64,000 nucleotides of DNA, taken from NCBI RefSeq assembly GCF_014647515.1, contig NZ_BMPI01000003.1:62001-126000 (forward strand), given 5' to 3'. A model generated the notes under the pieces. The model was not told the DNA's origin and made no database searches. It was given only the letters and a program-made list of their open reading frames with translations. The stretch is from Dactylosporangium sucinum (GTDB lineage: Bacteria; Actinomycetota; Actinomycetes; Mycobacteriales; Micromonosporaceae). Below, piece after piece: positions 41,450-49,423 of the stretch. A program made the position numbers and the translations under genes. Numbering within the stretch: the first letter of the stretch is position 1; every line of letters begins with the position of its first letter.

Positions 41450-42401
41450 CGACCTCGACATCACGGTCGCCGGTCGGGGTCCGGCGGTACAGCACGTGTC
41501 GTTCACCGTCCACAAGGGAGAGTCGGTCGGCCTCGTCGGCGAGTCCGGCTCCGGCAAGACCCTGACCTGCCGGGCCGTGCTCGGCGTGCTGCCGCCCGGC
41601 GTCGCCGTCACCGGCGGCCGGATCGAGCTCGACGGCACCGCGCTGACCGGCCTGGACCGCCGGGGCTGGGACCGGATCCGCGGCAACCGGCTGGCCGCCG
41701 TGTTCCAGGATCCGGCGTCGTACCTCAACCCGTCGCTCACCGTCGGCCGCCAGCTCGCCGAGCAGCTGCGGCTCAAGCGCGGCCTGCCCCGCCGGGCGGC
41801 CCGGGCCGCGGCCGTCGAGCTGCTCGCGGCCGTCGGCATCCGGCGCGCGGAGGCGGTCGTCGACCAGTACCCGCACGAGCTGTCCGGCGGCATGCTCCAG
41901 CGCACGCTCATCGCCATCGCGGTCGCCGGCGAGCCCGAGCTGCTCGTCGCCGACGAGGCCACCACCGCCCTCGACACGGCCGTGCAGGCCGAGGTGCTGG
42001 AGCTGCTGCGCCGCCTGCGCGCGGAGCGCGGCCTGGCCCTGCTGCTCGTCAGCCACGACCTCGCCGTCGTCGCCGAGGTCTGCGACCGGATCGTGGTGTT
42101 CTACGCCGGGGAGGTCGTCGAGCAGGGCCCCACCGCCGAGGTCATCGCCGGCCCGCGGCACCCGTACACCGAGGCACTGCTGCGCGTCGCGTCGCTCGGC
42201 GACTGGCGCCGCCGCGAGCTGGAGGTGATCCCCGGCCGCCCGCCGGAGCTGGGCGCGCCGCCCGCCGGGTGCCGGTTCGCCGAGCGCTGCGCCCACGCCA
42301 CGGACGCCTGCGCCACGCCCGTCGCCCTGTCCACGCTCGACGGCGACCGGCAGGTGCGCTGCCACCGGGCGGCCGACCTCGCGCTGGTGGGCGCCCGGTG
42401 A
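41430..42401 (+). CDS. ABC transporter ATP-binding protein, DppD/OppD type
   Basis: The 323-residue ATPase has Walker A GESGSGKTLTC (about 38-48), Q-loop FQDPASYLNPSLTVG, signature ELSGGMLQRTLIAIAVAGEP, Walker B LLVADEATTALD and switch His in VSHDLAVVAE. The C-terminal oligopeptide-type extension carries cysteines (GCRFAERCAHATDACAT), which in Dpp/Opp ATPases coordinate an Fe-S cluster. GGAGCG precedes the ATG. Confidence 0.93.
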   Translation: MPVLRVDDLDITVAGRGPAVQHVSFTVHKGESVGLVGESGSGKTLTCRAVLGVLPPGVAVTGGRIELDGTALTGLDRRGWDRIRGNRLAAVFQDPASYLNPSLTVGRQLAEQLRLKRGLPRRAARAAAVELLAAVGIRRAEAVVDQYPHELSGGMLQRTLIAIAVAGEPELLVADEATTALDTAVQAEVLELLRRLRAERGLALLLVSHDLAVVAEVCDRIVVFYAGEVVEQGPTAEVIAGPRHPYTEALLRVASLGDWRRRELEVIPGRPPELGAPPAGCRFAERCAHATDACATPVALSTLDGDRQVRCHRAADLALVGAR

Positions 42402-43348
42402 GCGCGCTGCTGTCGGTCGAGGACCTCGACGTCACCTACCGCCGCCAGCGCGTCCTGGCCGGGGTCTCGCTGACCGCCGGTACCGGCGAGATCCTCGGCA
42501 TCATCGGCGAGACGGGCTCCGGCAAGACCACGCTCGCCCGCGCCGTCGTCGGGCTCGCGCCGGTCACCGCCGGGCGGATCCGGTTCGCCGGCACCGACCT
42601 CACCGGCCTGCGCGGCCGCGCGCTGCGCGACTGGCGGCGCACCGGGCAGGTGCAGTACGTCTTCCAGGACCCGCTGCGCGCCCTCGACCCGCAGCACACC
42701 GTGGCCACCATCGTCGCCGAGGGCCTCGCCGTCGCTGGCCGCCCGGTCGGCGACCGGGTCGAGTGGGCGCTGAGCCAGGTCGGCCTGGACCCGGCCCTCG
42801 CGGGCCGGACGCCGGGCCGCATCTCGGGCGGCCAGCGGCAGCGGGTGCTGCTGGCGCGGGCCATCGCGATGCGCCCGCGGCTGCTGCTGTGCGACGAGCC
42901 GGTGAGCGCGCTGGACGCCTCGAACCGCAACCACGTCCTGCGCCTGCTCGCCGACCTGCGCACCACCGCGGACGTCACGGTCGTGGTCATCTCCCACGAC
43001 CTGAGCTCCCTGGCCGGCATCGCCGACCGGGTCGCCGTCCTCTACGGCGGCCGGCTCGTCGAGCACGGCCCGGCCGAGGAGGTGCTGGCCAACCCGCGCC
43101 ACCCGTACACGGCCCTGCTGACCGCGTCGGCCCCGAGCGTCCGCCGCGACCACCCGATCCCGGCGTCGGCGCTGCGCCGCCCGGCCGGCGCCCCGCCGGT
43201 CCCCGGCGACGGCTGCCCATACGCGAGCCGCTGCCCCTTCGCCACCGGAGCGTGCGCCACGGTGCCCGCGCTGTCCACCGTGGACGGTGGCCGCGCGGTC
43301 GCCTGCCACCACCCGTTCTCGCTACCCGTAAAGGAGACCACGCCATGA
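42398..43348 (+). CDS. ABC transporter ATP-binding protein, DppF/OppF type
   Basis: The 316-residue second ATPase has Walker A GETGSGKTTLAR, Q-loop YVFQDPLRALDPQ, signature RISGGQRQRVLLARAIAMRP, Walker B LLLCDEPVSALD and switch His in ISHDLSSLAG. The C-terminal Cys cluster (GCPYASRCPFATGACAT) matches DppF. GTG 42398 overlaps the previous stop (GTGA). With the DppD-type subunit it forms the ATPase pair of the importer. Confidence 0.93.
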   Translation: MSALLSVEDLDVTYRRQRVLAGVSLTAGTGEILGIIGETGSGKTTLARAVVGLAPVTAGRIRFAGTDLTGLRGRALRDWRRTGQVQYVFQDPLRALDPQHTVATIVAEGLAVAGRPVGDRVEWALSQVGLDPALAGRTPGRISGGQRQRVLLARAIAMRPRLLLCDEPVSALDASNRNHVLRLLADLRTTADVTVVVISHDLSSLAGIADRVAVLYGGRLVEHGPAEEVLANPRHPYTALLTASAPSVRRDHPIPASALRRPAGAPPVPGDGCPYASRCPFATGACATVPALSTVDGGRAVACHHPFSLPVKETTP

Positions 43349-44460
43349 CGGTCGAGTTCATCGGCATGATCGGCACCCAGCACGCCTCCGAGATCCATGC
43401 GCCGAGCGGACCGGTCGTCGATCCGGCGTACACGCGGCGCTTCGCCCGCGCCCACGAGGACGCCGGCTTCGACCGGATCCTCATCGGCTACGGCTCCGGC
43501 TGGCCCGAGGGCGGCCAGGTCGCGGCCCACGTCGCCGCCCACACCGAGCGGCTCGGGCTGCTCATCGCCCACCGGCCCGGGTTCGTCGCCCCGACGCTCG
43601 CCGCGCGCCAGTTCGCGACGCTCGACCAGTTCAGCGGCGGGCGGGTCGCGGTGCACACGATCACCGGCGGCAACAACGCCGAGCAGCGGCGCGACGGCGA
43701 CTACCTCGACAAGGACGACCGCTACGCCCGCACGGACGAGTACCTCGAGATCCTCCGCCGCGCGTGGTCCTCGCCCGAACCGTTCTCCTACGAGGGGAGG
43801 TTCTACCGGTTCGAGGACTTCGCCGCCCACGTCCAGCCGCAGCATCGGATCCCGCTGTACTTCGGGGGCTCGTCGGAGGCGGCGTACCGCGTCGGCGGCA
43901 AGCACGCCGACACGTTCGCGCTGTGGGGCGAGCCGCTGAAGGAGACGGCCGAGCAGATCGCCTCCGTCCGCGCGGCCGCCGCGGCCGCCGGCCGGGCCGA
44001 GCCGCCGGGCATCAGCGTCTCGTTCCGCCCGATCCTCGGCCCGACCGAGGAGCTGGCCTGGGAGCGGGCGCACGCGATCCTCGACACCATCGTGACCGGC
44101 CGGTCGAACTGGCCGGCCCGCGCCTGGCGCACCGACGGTCCGCCGGAGAACGTCGGCTCGCAGCGGCTGCTCGCCGCGGCCGAGCAGGGCGACGTGCACG
44201 ACCGCGCCCTGTGGACCGCCCCGGCGAAGGCCACCGGCGCCGGCGGCAACTCGACCGCGCTCGTCGGCACGCCGGAGACGGTGGCCCGGGCGCTGCTCGA
44301 CTACGTCGACATCGGCGTGACGACGCTGCTCATCCGCGGGTACGACCCGCTGGACGACGCGATCGACTACGGCCGGCACCTCCTCCCGCTGGTGCGCCAG
44401 GAGCTGGCCCACCGCGCCGCCACCGCCGCGCCGGCGGCCCTCGCGGCGGGTGCCCGGTGA
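43345..44460 (+). CDS. SsuD-like FMNH2-dependent monooxygenase (LLM class)
   Basis: The 371-residue luciferase-like TIM-barrel protein is close in length and motifs to alkanesulfonate monooxygenase SsuD: GYGSGWPEGGQVAAHVAAHT, RPGFVAPTLAARQFATLDQ, HTITGGNNAEQRRDGDYLDK and RYARTDEYLEIL. Such enzymes release sulfite from sulfonates, or cleave related organosulfur compounds, using FMNH2 from a separate reductase. No reductase gene is in this operon. AAAGGAG precedes the ATG, which overlaps the DppF-type stop. This assigns the operon to sulfur acquisition together with the leader peptide. Confidence 0.87.
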   Translation: MTVEFIGMIGTQHASEIHAPSGPVVDPAYTRRFARAHEDAGFDRILIGYGSGWPEGGQVAAHVAAHTERLGLLIAHRPGFVAPTLAARQFATLDQFSGGRVAVHTITGGNNAEQRRDGDYLDKDDRYARTDEYLEILRRAWSSPEPFSYEGRFYRFEDFAAHVQPQHRIPLYFGGSSEAAYRVGGKHADTFALWGEPLKETAEQIASVRAAAAAAGRAEPPGISVSFRPILGPTEELAWERAHAILDTIVTGRSNWPARAWRTDGPPENVGSQRLLAAAEQGDVHDRALWTAPAKATGAGGNSTALVGTPETVARALLDYVDIGVTTLLIRGYDPLDDAIDYGRHLLPLVRQELAHRAATAAPAALAAGAR

Positions 44461-45338
44461 CCGCGACGGTGGGCGCGCCGGTCGTGGCCGGCGCCCGCTG
44501 GGACCCGCCGGCCGCGATCGCGGTCCGGGGCACCCTGCTGATCCTGCCGGGCCGGGGCGAGCACGCCGGGGTCTACGACCGGTTCGGCCGGCGGCTCGCC
44601 GTGGACGGGTACGCGGTGCGCTCCGTCGCCCCGGCCACCGCCGCCGCGGCCGTCGGCGAGGCGGTGGCCCCGGTGGTGCTGGTCGGCTCGGACGAGGGCG
44701 CCCTGCACGCGCTGAGGCTGGCGGCAACCCTCGCCGTGGACGGCGCCATCGTGGCGGGCACGCCGTGGTCCGGGGCCGCGCCGCCCTCGGCGCGGACCGC
44801 TCCGGAGCTTCGGTCGGTCGACCGACCGAACAGCTCGGGCCTGGTCGGTCGACCGACCGAAGGTAGTAGCTTGAGCTCGGTCGGTCGACCGACCGAAGAC
44901 GGCTTGGGCTTGGTCGGTCGACCGACCGAAACGGGGGACCCGGGCCGGCTGCGTACCGGCGGCTGGGATGCCGAGCTGGAGGCCCGCAGCGCCTGCCCGA
45001 CCCACCAGGCCCGGCTCACAGGCGACACCGGGTTCCGCCGCGGCGCGCTGACCGAGCCGCTCCCCGCCGGGCTCCGGGAGTCCGTCGACCCGGGCGCGGT
45101 GGCCGTGCCCGTCCTCGTCGTCCACGGCGAGGCCGACCCGGTGACCCCCGTGGACGCGGCCCGCGCGCTGGCCGCCGCCCTGCCCCAGGCCGAGCTGGCG
45201 ACCGTTCGCGCCGGCCGGCACGACGCGCTGAACGACATCACCCACCGCACGGTCGCCGCCCACGTCGTCCTATGGCTCGAACGCCTGCGGGCGGACCGGG
45301 CGGTGACCCCGATCCTCACCGTCACCCGACCCGCTTGA
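44457..45338 (+). CDS. Alpha/beta hydrolase with repeat-containing insertion
   Basis: A 293-residue hydrolase: LLILPGRGEHAGVYDRFGRR gives the oxyanion loop, VVLVGSDEGALHAL the nucleophile elbow with Asp rather than Ser (GSDEG), VVHGEADPVTPVD the acid, and AGRHDALND the His. An Asp nucleophile is seen in dehalogenases and epoxide hydrolases. Between about residues 117 and 160 the protein carries four copies of an SVGRPTE-like peptide, encoded by palindromic repeats and absent from ordinary hydrolases. It is translationally coupled to the monooxygenase (GTGA) and is the last operon gene before two strong hairpins. Confidence 0.82.
   Translation: MTATVGAPVVAGARWDPPAAIAVRGTLLILPGRGEHAGVYDRFGRRLAVDGYAVRSVAPATAAAAVGEAVAPVVLVGSDEGALHALRLAATLAVDGAIVAGTPWSGAAPPSARTAPELRSVDRPNSSGLVGRPTEGSSLSSVGRPTEDGLGLVGRPTETGDPGRLRTGGWDAELEARSACPTHQARLTGDTGFRRGALTEPLPAGLRESVDPGAVAVPVLVVHGEADPVTPVDAARALAAALPQAELATVRAGRHDALNDITHRTVAAHVVLWLERLRADRAVTPILTVTRPA
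44809..44927. repeat. Four palindromic repeats inside the hydrolase reading frame
   Basis: The 16-bp perfect palindrome GGTCGGTCGACCGACC occurs at 44812, 44843, 44879 and 44912 (starts). The first and third copies extend to 22 and 20 bp of perfect symmetry. Spacing is 31, 36 and 33 bases. They are read in two different frames (SVDRPN once, VGRPTE three times), so they spread as DNA rather than as a protein repeat. They look like REP-type elements. Confidence 0.9.
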
Positions 45339-45342
45339 GGGG

Positions 45343-45376
45343 GCGGGTGGCGACCGGACGCCTGGTCGCCACCCGC
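45343..45376. terminator. Terminator hairpin after the sulfur operon
   Basis: GCGGGTGGCGACC (45343-45355) pairs perfectly with GGTCGCCACCCGC (45364-45376) around an 8-base loop, starting 4 bases after the hydrolase stop. It probably ends the 38-45 kb operon. Confidence 0.8.
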
Positions 45377-45436
45377 GGGGGTGGGGTTGCGCTGCCGGCC
45401 GGCCCGTCGGCGTCGGGCCGGCCGGGCCGTGCCCCG

Positions 45437-45477
45437 TCCGCTCCGCGCGGCCGTCGGCGTCGGCCGTGCGGAGCGGA
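45437..45477. terminator. Second hairpin between convergent genes
   Basis: TCCGCTCCGC pairs with GCGGAGCGGA, then after one mismatch CGGCC pairs with GGCCG around a 9-base loop. It lies 17 bases from the end of the minus-strand glycoside hydrolase gene and is suited to terminate that gene. Confidence 0.65.
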
Positions 45478-45494
45478 GGACTCCGGACGAGCGG

Positions 45495-47450
45495 TCAGGC
45501 GTTGTACACGCGGAACTCGGAGACCTGGCCCGCCGGCCAGCCGGTGTTCGCCGTGAAGTTCAGCCTGAGGTACCGGACGGTCGCCGTGCTGGCGAAGACG
45601 ATCGTCGCGGTGTTGCCCGTCGCCGGGTTGAACGTGTAGCCGGCCGAGCCCACGATCGTGGTGAACGAGCCGCCGTCGGTGCTGCCGGTGACCGACAGCG
45701 TCTGCGTGCGGGTGCCCCAGGCCGACGACGGCGGCAGGGTGAGCACGATCCGCTTCGTGGCGACGGCGCTGCCGAGGTCGACCTGCAGCCACTGCGGGAA
45801 CGCGTTGTTCGCGCTCTCCCAGTAGGTGTCGGTGTTCCCGTCGGTGGCGTTGCCGCTGCCGTACACCTGGGTGTGGCTGCTCTCGGCGGTCGGCCGGCCG
45901 GCGGCCAGGTTGACGTTGCCGTTCGGCGGCGCCGCGGTGGTGACGTTGACGATGTTGGACGGGCCGGAGCCGTTGCCCGCGGCGTCGAACGCGGCGACCG
46001 TGAACTGGTAGGCCGTCGAGGCGGTCAGGCCGGTGACCGTGAAGGCGAGCATGGTGGTGGTGCCCACGACGGTACCGCCGCGGGACACCCGGTAGCCGGC
46101 GACGCCGACGTTGTCGGTCGACGCGTTCCAGGCGAGCGCCACGGTCGTGTCGGTGGTGCCGGTGACCCGCAGGTTGCCGGGCACGGACGGGGCGGTGGCG
46201 TCGGGGCCGGTCGGGAACGTCGGGGTGAACCGGGTCGCGGTCAGCGTGACCTGCCCCTTGAGCATCCGCCCGCCGTCGTTGGTGAGCCGCAGGTAGTAGT
46301 CGGCGGAGCAGGGCGTGCCGTCCTCGTCGAGCGCCCGCATGCCCGAGTTCGTCGGCTGGAAGGCCGCGCTCTCGGCCGTCTTGGCGATCTGGTTGCCCTC
46401 GTTGAACTCGTCGAACATCGAGATGTAGACGCTCTGCACGCCGGCGCGGGTGTGGTTGTAGAACTGCCGCCACATGAGCTCGCCGTGGCGGCGGTGGCCG
46501 GCCGCGAGGTCGCCGGGGATGATGCAGGGCTGGTAGTCGATGCCGCGCGGGTTGAGGTCGGCGAGGTCGGGCAGCACGCGGTTCTGGTAGAACCAGTCGG
46601 CGCCGTTGTTGTCGCTGATCCGCCCGACCATCCACGGCGAGATCATGTTGAACGCGTGGTAGACGTCGATGAAGCCGGGCCGCGAGTCGTCGGTGCCGAG
46701 CCGCCAGTGGGTGGGCACGCCGCCGATGACGTAGCAGCCCTGGTTCTTGAACCAGTTGATGACGTCGAGGCAGGCGGCCGGCTGGAACGGGCGGCCGTCG
46801 TCGTTGAAGCCGAAGCCCCAGATGCACACGACCGGCTTGCCGTTCTGCCGCGCGTAGGCGGGGGAGGACGTGTACGCCGACATCTTGGTGGTCCAGTCGG
46901 TCTTGATCTCCGACTGCATGTTCAGCCACCAGGTGACGTCGTACATGATGTAGAACTTCCGCCCGTAGGCCTCGGCGGACTGCCGGACCTTGGCCGCCAT
47001 CGCGTCCCGGGTCGGCCCTTCGCCGCCGAAGGGGTTGAAGCGCTGCAGCGCGGCCGTGTCCTGGCCGTTCTGCTGCATCCAGCGGAAGTGCGTGTCGACC
47101 GTCTGCTGGTCGTACGACGAGAACAGGTTCGCCGGCTGGCCGTTGCCGAGGTTGGCGAAGTTGGACCGGTAGCCGCGGGTGAAGTCGCGCATGTCCGGCC
47201 AGCAGGTGATCGAGCACGCGCCCGGTGCCGGGGACTGCGACCAGTTCGGGCTGTAGTGCCACCAGCCGTTGATCGGGGCGCCGTCGCCGATGCAGGCGAA
47301 CCAGCCCTGGTAGCCGACGGTGACCTTGCCGACGACGTCGCCGGGCGGGCTGGCGGCCGCGGCCGGGGTGGCGCCGGCGGCGAGCGGCAGGCCGGTCGCG
47401 GCGGCGCCGGCCAGCGAGGTCGCGATGACGGAGCGGCGGGAAACTCCCAT
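45495..47450 (-). CDS. Secreted glycoside hydrolase (GH71/GH99-like) with FnIII and F5/8 type C domains
   Basis: The 651-residue protein has a Tat-type signal (VSRRSVIATSLAGAAATG, cleavage near 33). The catalytic region runs to about residue 385 and includes KVTVGYQGWFACIGDGAP, FYIMYDVTWW, GKPVVCIWGFGF and SVYISMFDEFNEG, the GH71/GH99-like pattern of endo-alpha-mannosidase/alpha-glucanase relatives. A fibronectin III domain (about 395-480) and a C-terminal F5/8 type C (CBM32-like) domain (about 490-651) follow. GAGGAGTCC precedes ATG 47450. It probably binds and trims extracellular glycans. LacI-operator-like motifs lie upstream. Confidence 0.85.
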   Translation of the reverse strand: MGVSRRSVIATSLAGAAATGLPLAAGATPAAAASPPGDVVGKVTVGYQGWFACIGDGAPINGWWHYSPNWSQSPAPGACSITCWPDMRDFTRGYRSNFANLGNGQPANLFSSYDQQTVDTHFRWMQQNGQDTAALQRFNPFGGEGPTRDAMAAKVRQSAEAYGRKFYIMYDVTWWLNMQSEIKTDWTTKMSAYTSSPAYARQNGKPVVCIWGFGFNDDGRPFQPAACLDVINWFKNQGCYVIGGVPTHWRLGTDDSRPGFIDVYHAFNMISPWMVGRISDNNGADWFYQNRVLPDLADLNPRGIDYQPCIIPGDLAAGHRRHGELMWRQFYNHTRAGVQSVYISMFDEFNEGNQIAKTAESAAFQPTNSGMRALDEDGTPCSADYYLRLTNDGGRMLKGQVTLTATRFTPTFPTGPDATAPSVPGNLRVTGTTDTTVALAWNASTDNVGVAGYRVSRGGTVVGTTTMLAFTVTGLTASTAYQFTVAAFDAAGNGSGPSNIVNVTTAAPPNGNVNLAAGRPTAESSHTQVYGSGNATDGNTDTYWESANNAFPQWLQVDLGSAVATKRIVLTLPPSSAWGTRTQTLSVTGSTDGGSFTTIVGSAGYTFNPATGNTATIVFASTATVRYLRLNFTANTGWPAGQVSEFRVYNA

Positions 47451-47640
47451 GTGGACTCCTCGGGTGGACCGGGCCCGGGAGCGCACGGCGGGGCGGACCC
47501 GGTGGCGGCCGGGTCGTCGGCGTCGGCGCTCTTCAGGTCGGTTGACGTGGGGACGGCGGGCTGGGCGGGCCCGCCGGACCGGCACTGAGCAGCCCACGCG
47601 AGGCGCGCGGTTGGCGGTGCTGACCATGTCGGCTTCTGCG

Positions 47641-47700
47641 GCAAAGCTTGCCAGCAAGCCGCATCACAACGCAAGACTTCGATGTAAGTCTTGCAAGTTC
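47641..47700. promoter_or_regulatory. TTGC/GCAA inverted motifs upstream of the glycoside hydrolase
   Basis: GCTTGC-ca-GCAAGC (47646-47659) is a perfect inverted pair, GCAAGACTT (47671-47679) pairs with AAGTCTTGC (47686-47694), and CTTGCAAG (47690-47697) is an 8-bp palindrome. TTGCAAG-type dyads are the usual shape of LacI-family sugar operators. The last two overlap the 3' end of the GH16-like gene. A hairpin role is the alternative. I see no gene in 47451-47663. Confidence 0.4.
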
Positions 47701-48425
47701 TTACCGCTGATGTAGTCGATCACGAACCATGGGTCGACGTAGGCGTCGTCCGGCTTGGCCGGGAAATCGAAGACCGCGAGCATCATCTGCATCGGATAGG
47801 TCGGCGGCCCGGCGCATGAGCGCACCGTGACGCCGTCGACGGAGAAGGTGACCGCCGCGGGCGTCCAGTCCACCGCGTACGTGTGGAACTCGCCGACGTC
47901 GATGTCCAGCCGCGGCGCGGCGAAGTCCTCGGTGACGGCCGGGTCGCGGAACGCGTGCAGGCCCATGCCGACGGCTTGCGCGGCGTCGCCGAACACCTCC
48001 ATCACGCAGATCTCGGCGCACCGCTCCGGCTCGTCCTCCAGCCCGACCAGCCACCAGGCGGCCATCGTGCGCGCGCTGAGCACCGCGCGGGCCCGCAGCT
48101 CGAGGTGCCCGCCGGCCGGGGTCCACCCGCGGAACGCGGGCTGCGCCTCGCGGACCACCGCCCCGTCCCGCCAGGGCTGCTGGCCGCGCGTGCCGCCGAC
48201 CGGGCCGGACCAGTTGCCGGACTGGATGCCGGACACCCGCAGCGGCGGCTCGTGCTCGCCGGGCAGCCACAGCCCCTGGGCCGGCGGGATCGTCAGCCAC
48301 AGGCAGGAGTCCCGGACCTCGTAGGTGGCCCGGGTCGCGGCCCGCGAGCTCCACGCCGGCAGGTAGTGCGGCAGCCAGGCGGCGGGATCGAGCCCGGAAC
48401 CGTCGAAATGATCCTCGAAATCCAT
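47664..48425 (-). CDS. GH16-like family protein with altered catalytic motif
   Basis: The 253-residue beta-jelly-roll protein has typical GH16 segments: an N-terminal FEDHFDGSGLDPAAWLPHY, RDSCLWLTIPP, and EFHTYAVDWTPAAVTFSVDG near the C-terminus. The catalytic motif ExDxxE reads EICVME (Glu138, Cys140, Glu143), so both Glu are kept but the middle Asp is Cys. No signal peptide is visible, so it may be intracellular. It is upstream of the GH71/99-like gene on the same strand (213-base gap). It might cleave or bind beta-glucans; the replacement leaves activity uncertain. Confidence 0.8.
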   Translation of the reverse strand: MDFEDHFDGSGLDPAAWLPHYLPAWSSRAATRATYEVRDSCLWLTIPPAQGLWLPGEHEPPLRVSGIQSGNWSGPVGGTRGQQPWRDGAVVREAQPAFRGWTPAGGHLELRARAVLSARTMAAWWLVGLEDEPERCAEICVMEVFGDAAQAVGMGLHAFRDPAVTEDFAAPRLDIDVGEFHTYAVDWTPAAVTFSVDGVTVRSCAGPPTYPMQMMLAVFDFPAKPDDAYVDPWFVIDYISGKNLQDLHRSLAL

Positions 48426-48439
48426 GGCACCATCAATCT

Positions 48440-48970
48440 ATGCGGCTCGCGGTGCACGCGCTCGTCGGAATGCCCATGGTCGTGTTCGGCGCCCTGCTGC
48501 AGCTCGGGCAGTCCGTCCCGCACCTGCGCGCCTTCGGTGCCGCGCTGATCGTCGCCGGCTCGATCCTGGCCTGGTTCGGGGTGAGTGGGAAGGGTGTCGG
48601 CGCCATCGGCTGGTCCGCGGTCGGCGGGCTCGCCGCCGCCGGGCTCGCGGCCAGCCTGTTCTTCGTGCGCGAGGACATCGGCTGCATGTTCTGCTACCAC
48701 CGCGGCCAGGGCTACCCGTGGGGGTTCGTGCACACCGGCTTCACCCACGACGACATGCCGACCGTGGAGCGGGCCCACGAGCTGATGGCCGAGCGGCCGG
48801 GCATCGCGTCGCGGTCGTTCGACGCCTTCGGGGCGGCGCTCGACGCGGTCTTCTGGGCCTCGGTCGCCCTGCCCCTGGTCACGGTCGTCGCCCGGGTGCG
48901 GGCCGCCTTCCGCCACTCGTCCGAGGTCATGGCGAAAGCGCCGACAGGTAGCGGTACAACACCTTCTTGA
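48440..48970 (+). CDS. Multi-pass membrane protein of unknown function
   Basis: A 176-residue protein with about four hydrophobic helices (roughly 4-24, 31-47, 55-75, 132-152) and an outer loop of about 55 residues that contains CMFCYHRGQGYPWGFVH and many charged residues. The CxxC could bind metal or form a disulfide. It is divergent from the GH16-like gene with only 14 bases between the starts, so both promoters must overlap coding sequence. The 3' end overlaps the convergent TetR remnant by 44 bases. I do not recognise the family. Confidence 0.68.
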   Translation: MRLAVHALVGMPMVVFGALLQLGQSVPHLRAFGAALIVAGSILAWFGVSGKGVGAIGWSAVGGLAAAGLAASLFFVREDIGCMFCYHRGQGYPWGFVHTGFTHDDMPTVERAHELMAERPGIASRSFDAFGAALDAVFWASVALPLVTVVARVRAAFRHSSEVMAKAPTGSGTTPS

Positions 48971-49423
48971 GCTCGGCGATCACCGCCGGCCGCTCGTCCG
49001 GCGCCGCCGCCAGCGCCATCGGCAGCATGGCCTGGAAGATCTGGATCGCGACCCGGGCCGTGCGGGTGCGCTCCTGCGCGGTCAGGCCCGGCGCCTTCGC
49101 GGCGATCACCGACTCGACCCGGCCGAGCAGGGCGGCCTGGATCGGCTCGGCCGCGGCGGCCAGTCCGGGCGGCATGTCGGGGCGGGCGAACAGCGCCTTG
49201 AACCCCGGGTTGGCCACGTTGAACGCGAGGATCGGCTCGACCGTGCGGTCGACCACCTCGGGCCAGTCCAATGTGGACACCGGGGTGCCCAGCAGCGCCG
49301 CCTCGTGCGCCTCACGCATCTGGGTCACGAACCGCCCGGCCAGCGCGGCGGCGATCGCCTCCTTGTTGGCGAAGAACTGGTACAGCGAGCCGGGGGAGAC
49401 GCCCGCCTCGGCGGCGATCGCGA
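48927..49423 (-). pseudogene. TetR regulator lacking its N-terminus
   Basis: The frame encodes a TetR from the middle of the HTH onward (IAAEAGVSPGSLYQFFANKE, then AIAAALAGRF and a complete C-terminal ligand domain to residue SP). Before IAAEAGV the family pattern stops. The DNA switches abruptly to MMPL sequence on the other strand at about 49420-49430. Helix 1 and the first half of the HTH are gone and no suitable start is present. A deletion removed the shared upstream region. Confidence 0.78.

Noticed and set aside
44809-44927. Four palindromes considered as a CRISPR or as iterons of an origin
   Set aside because: They lie inside an expressed enzyme gene, spacing is irregular, and no replication gene is near.
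38000-45338. Reading the transporter as a nickel or plain peptide importer
   Set aside because: Family 5 binding proteins include these, but the SsuD-like gene and the Cys leader peptide favour organosulfur; the substrate is left open.
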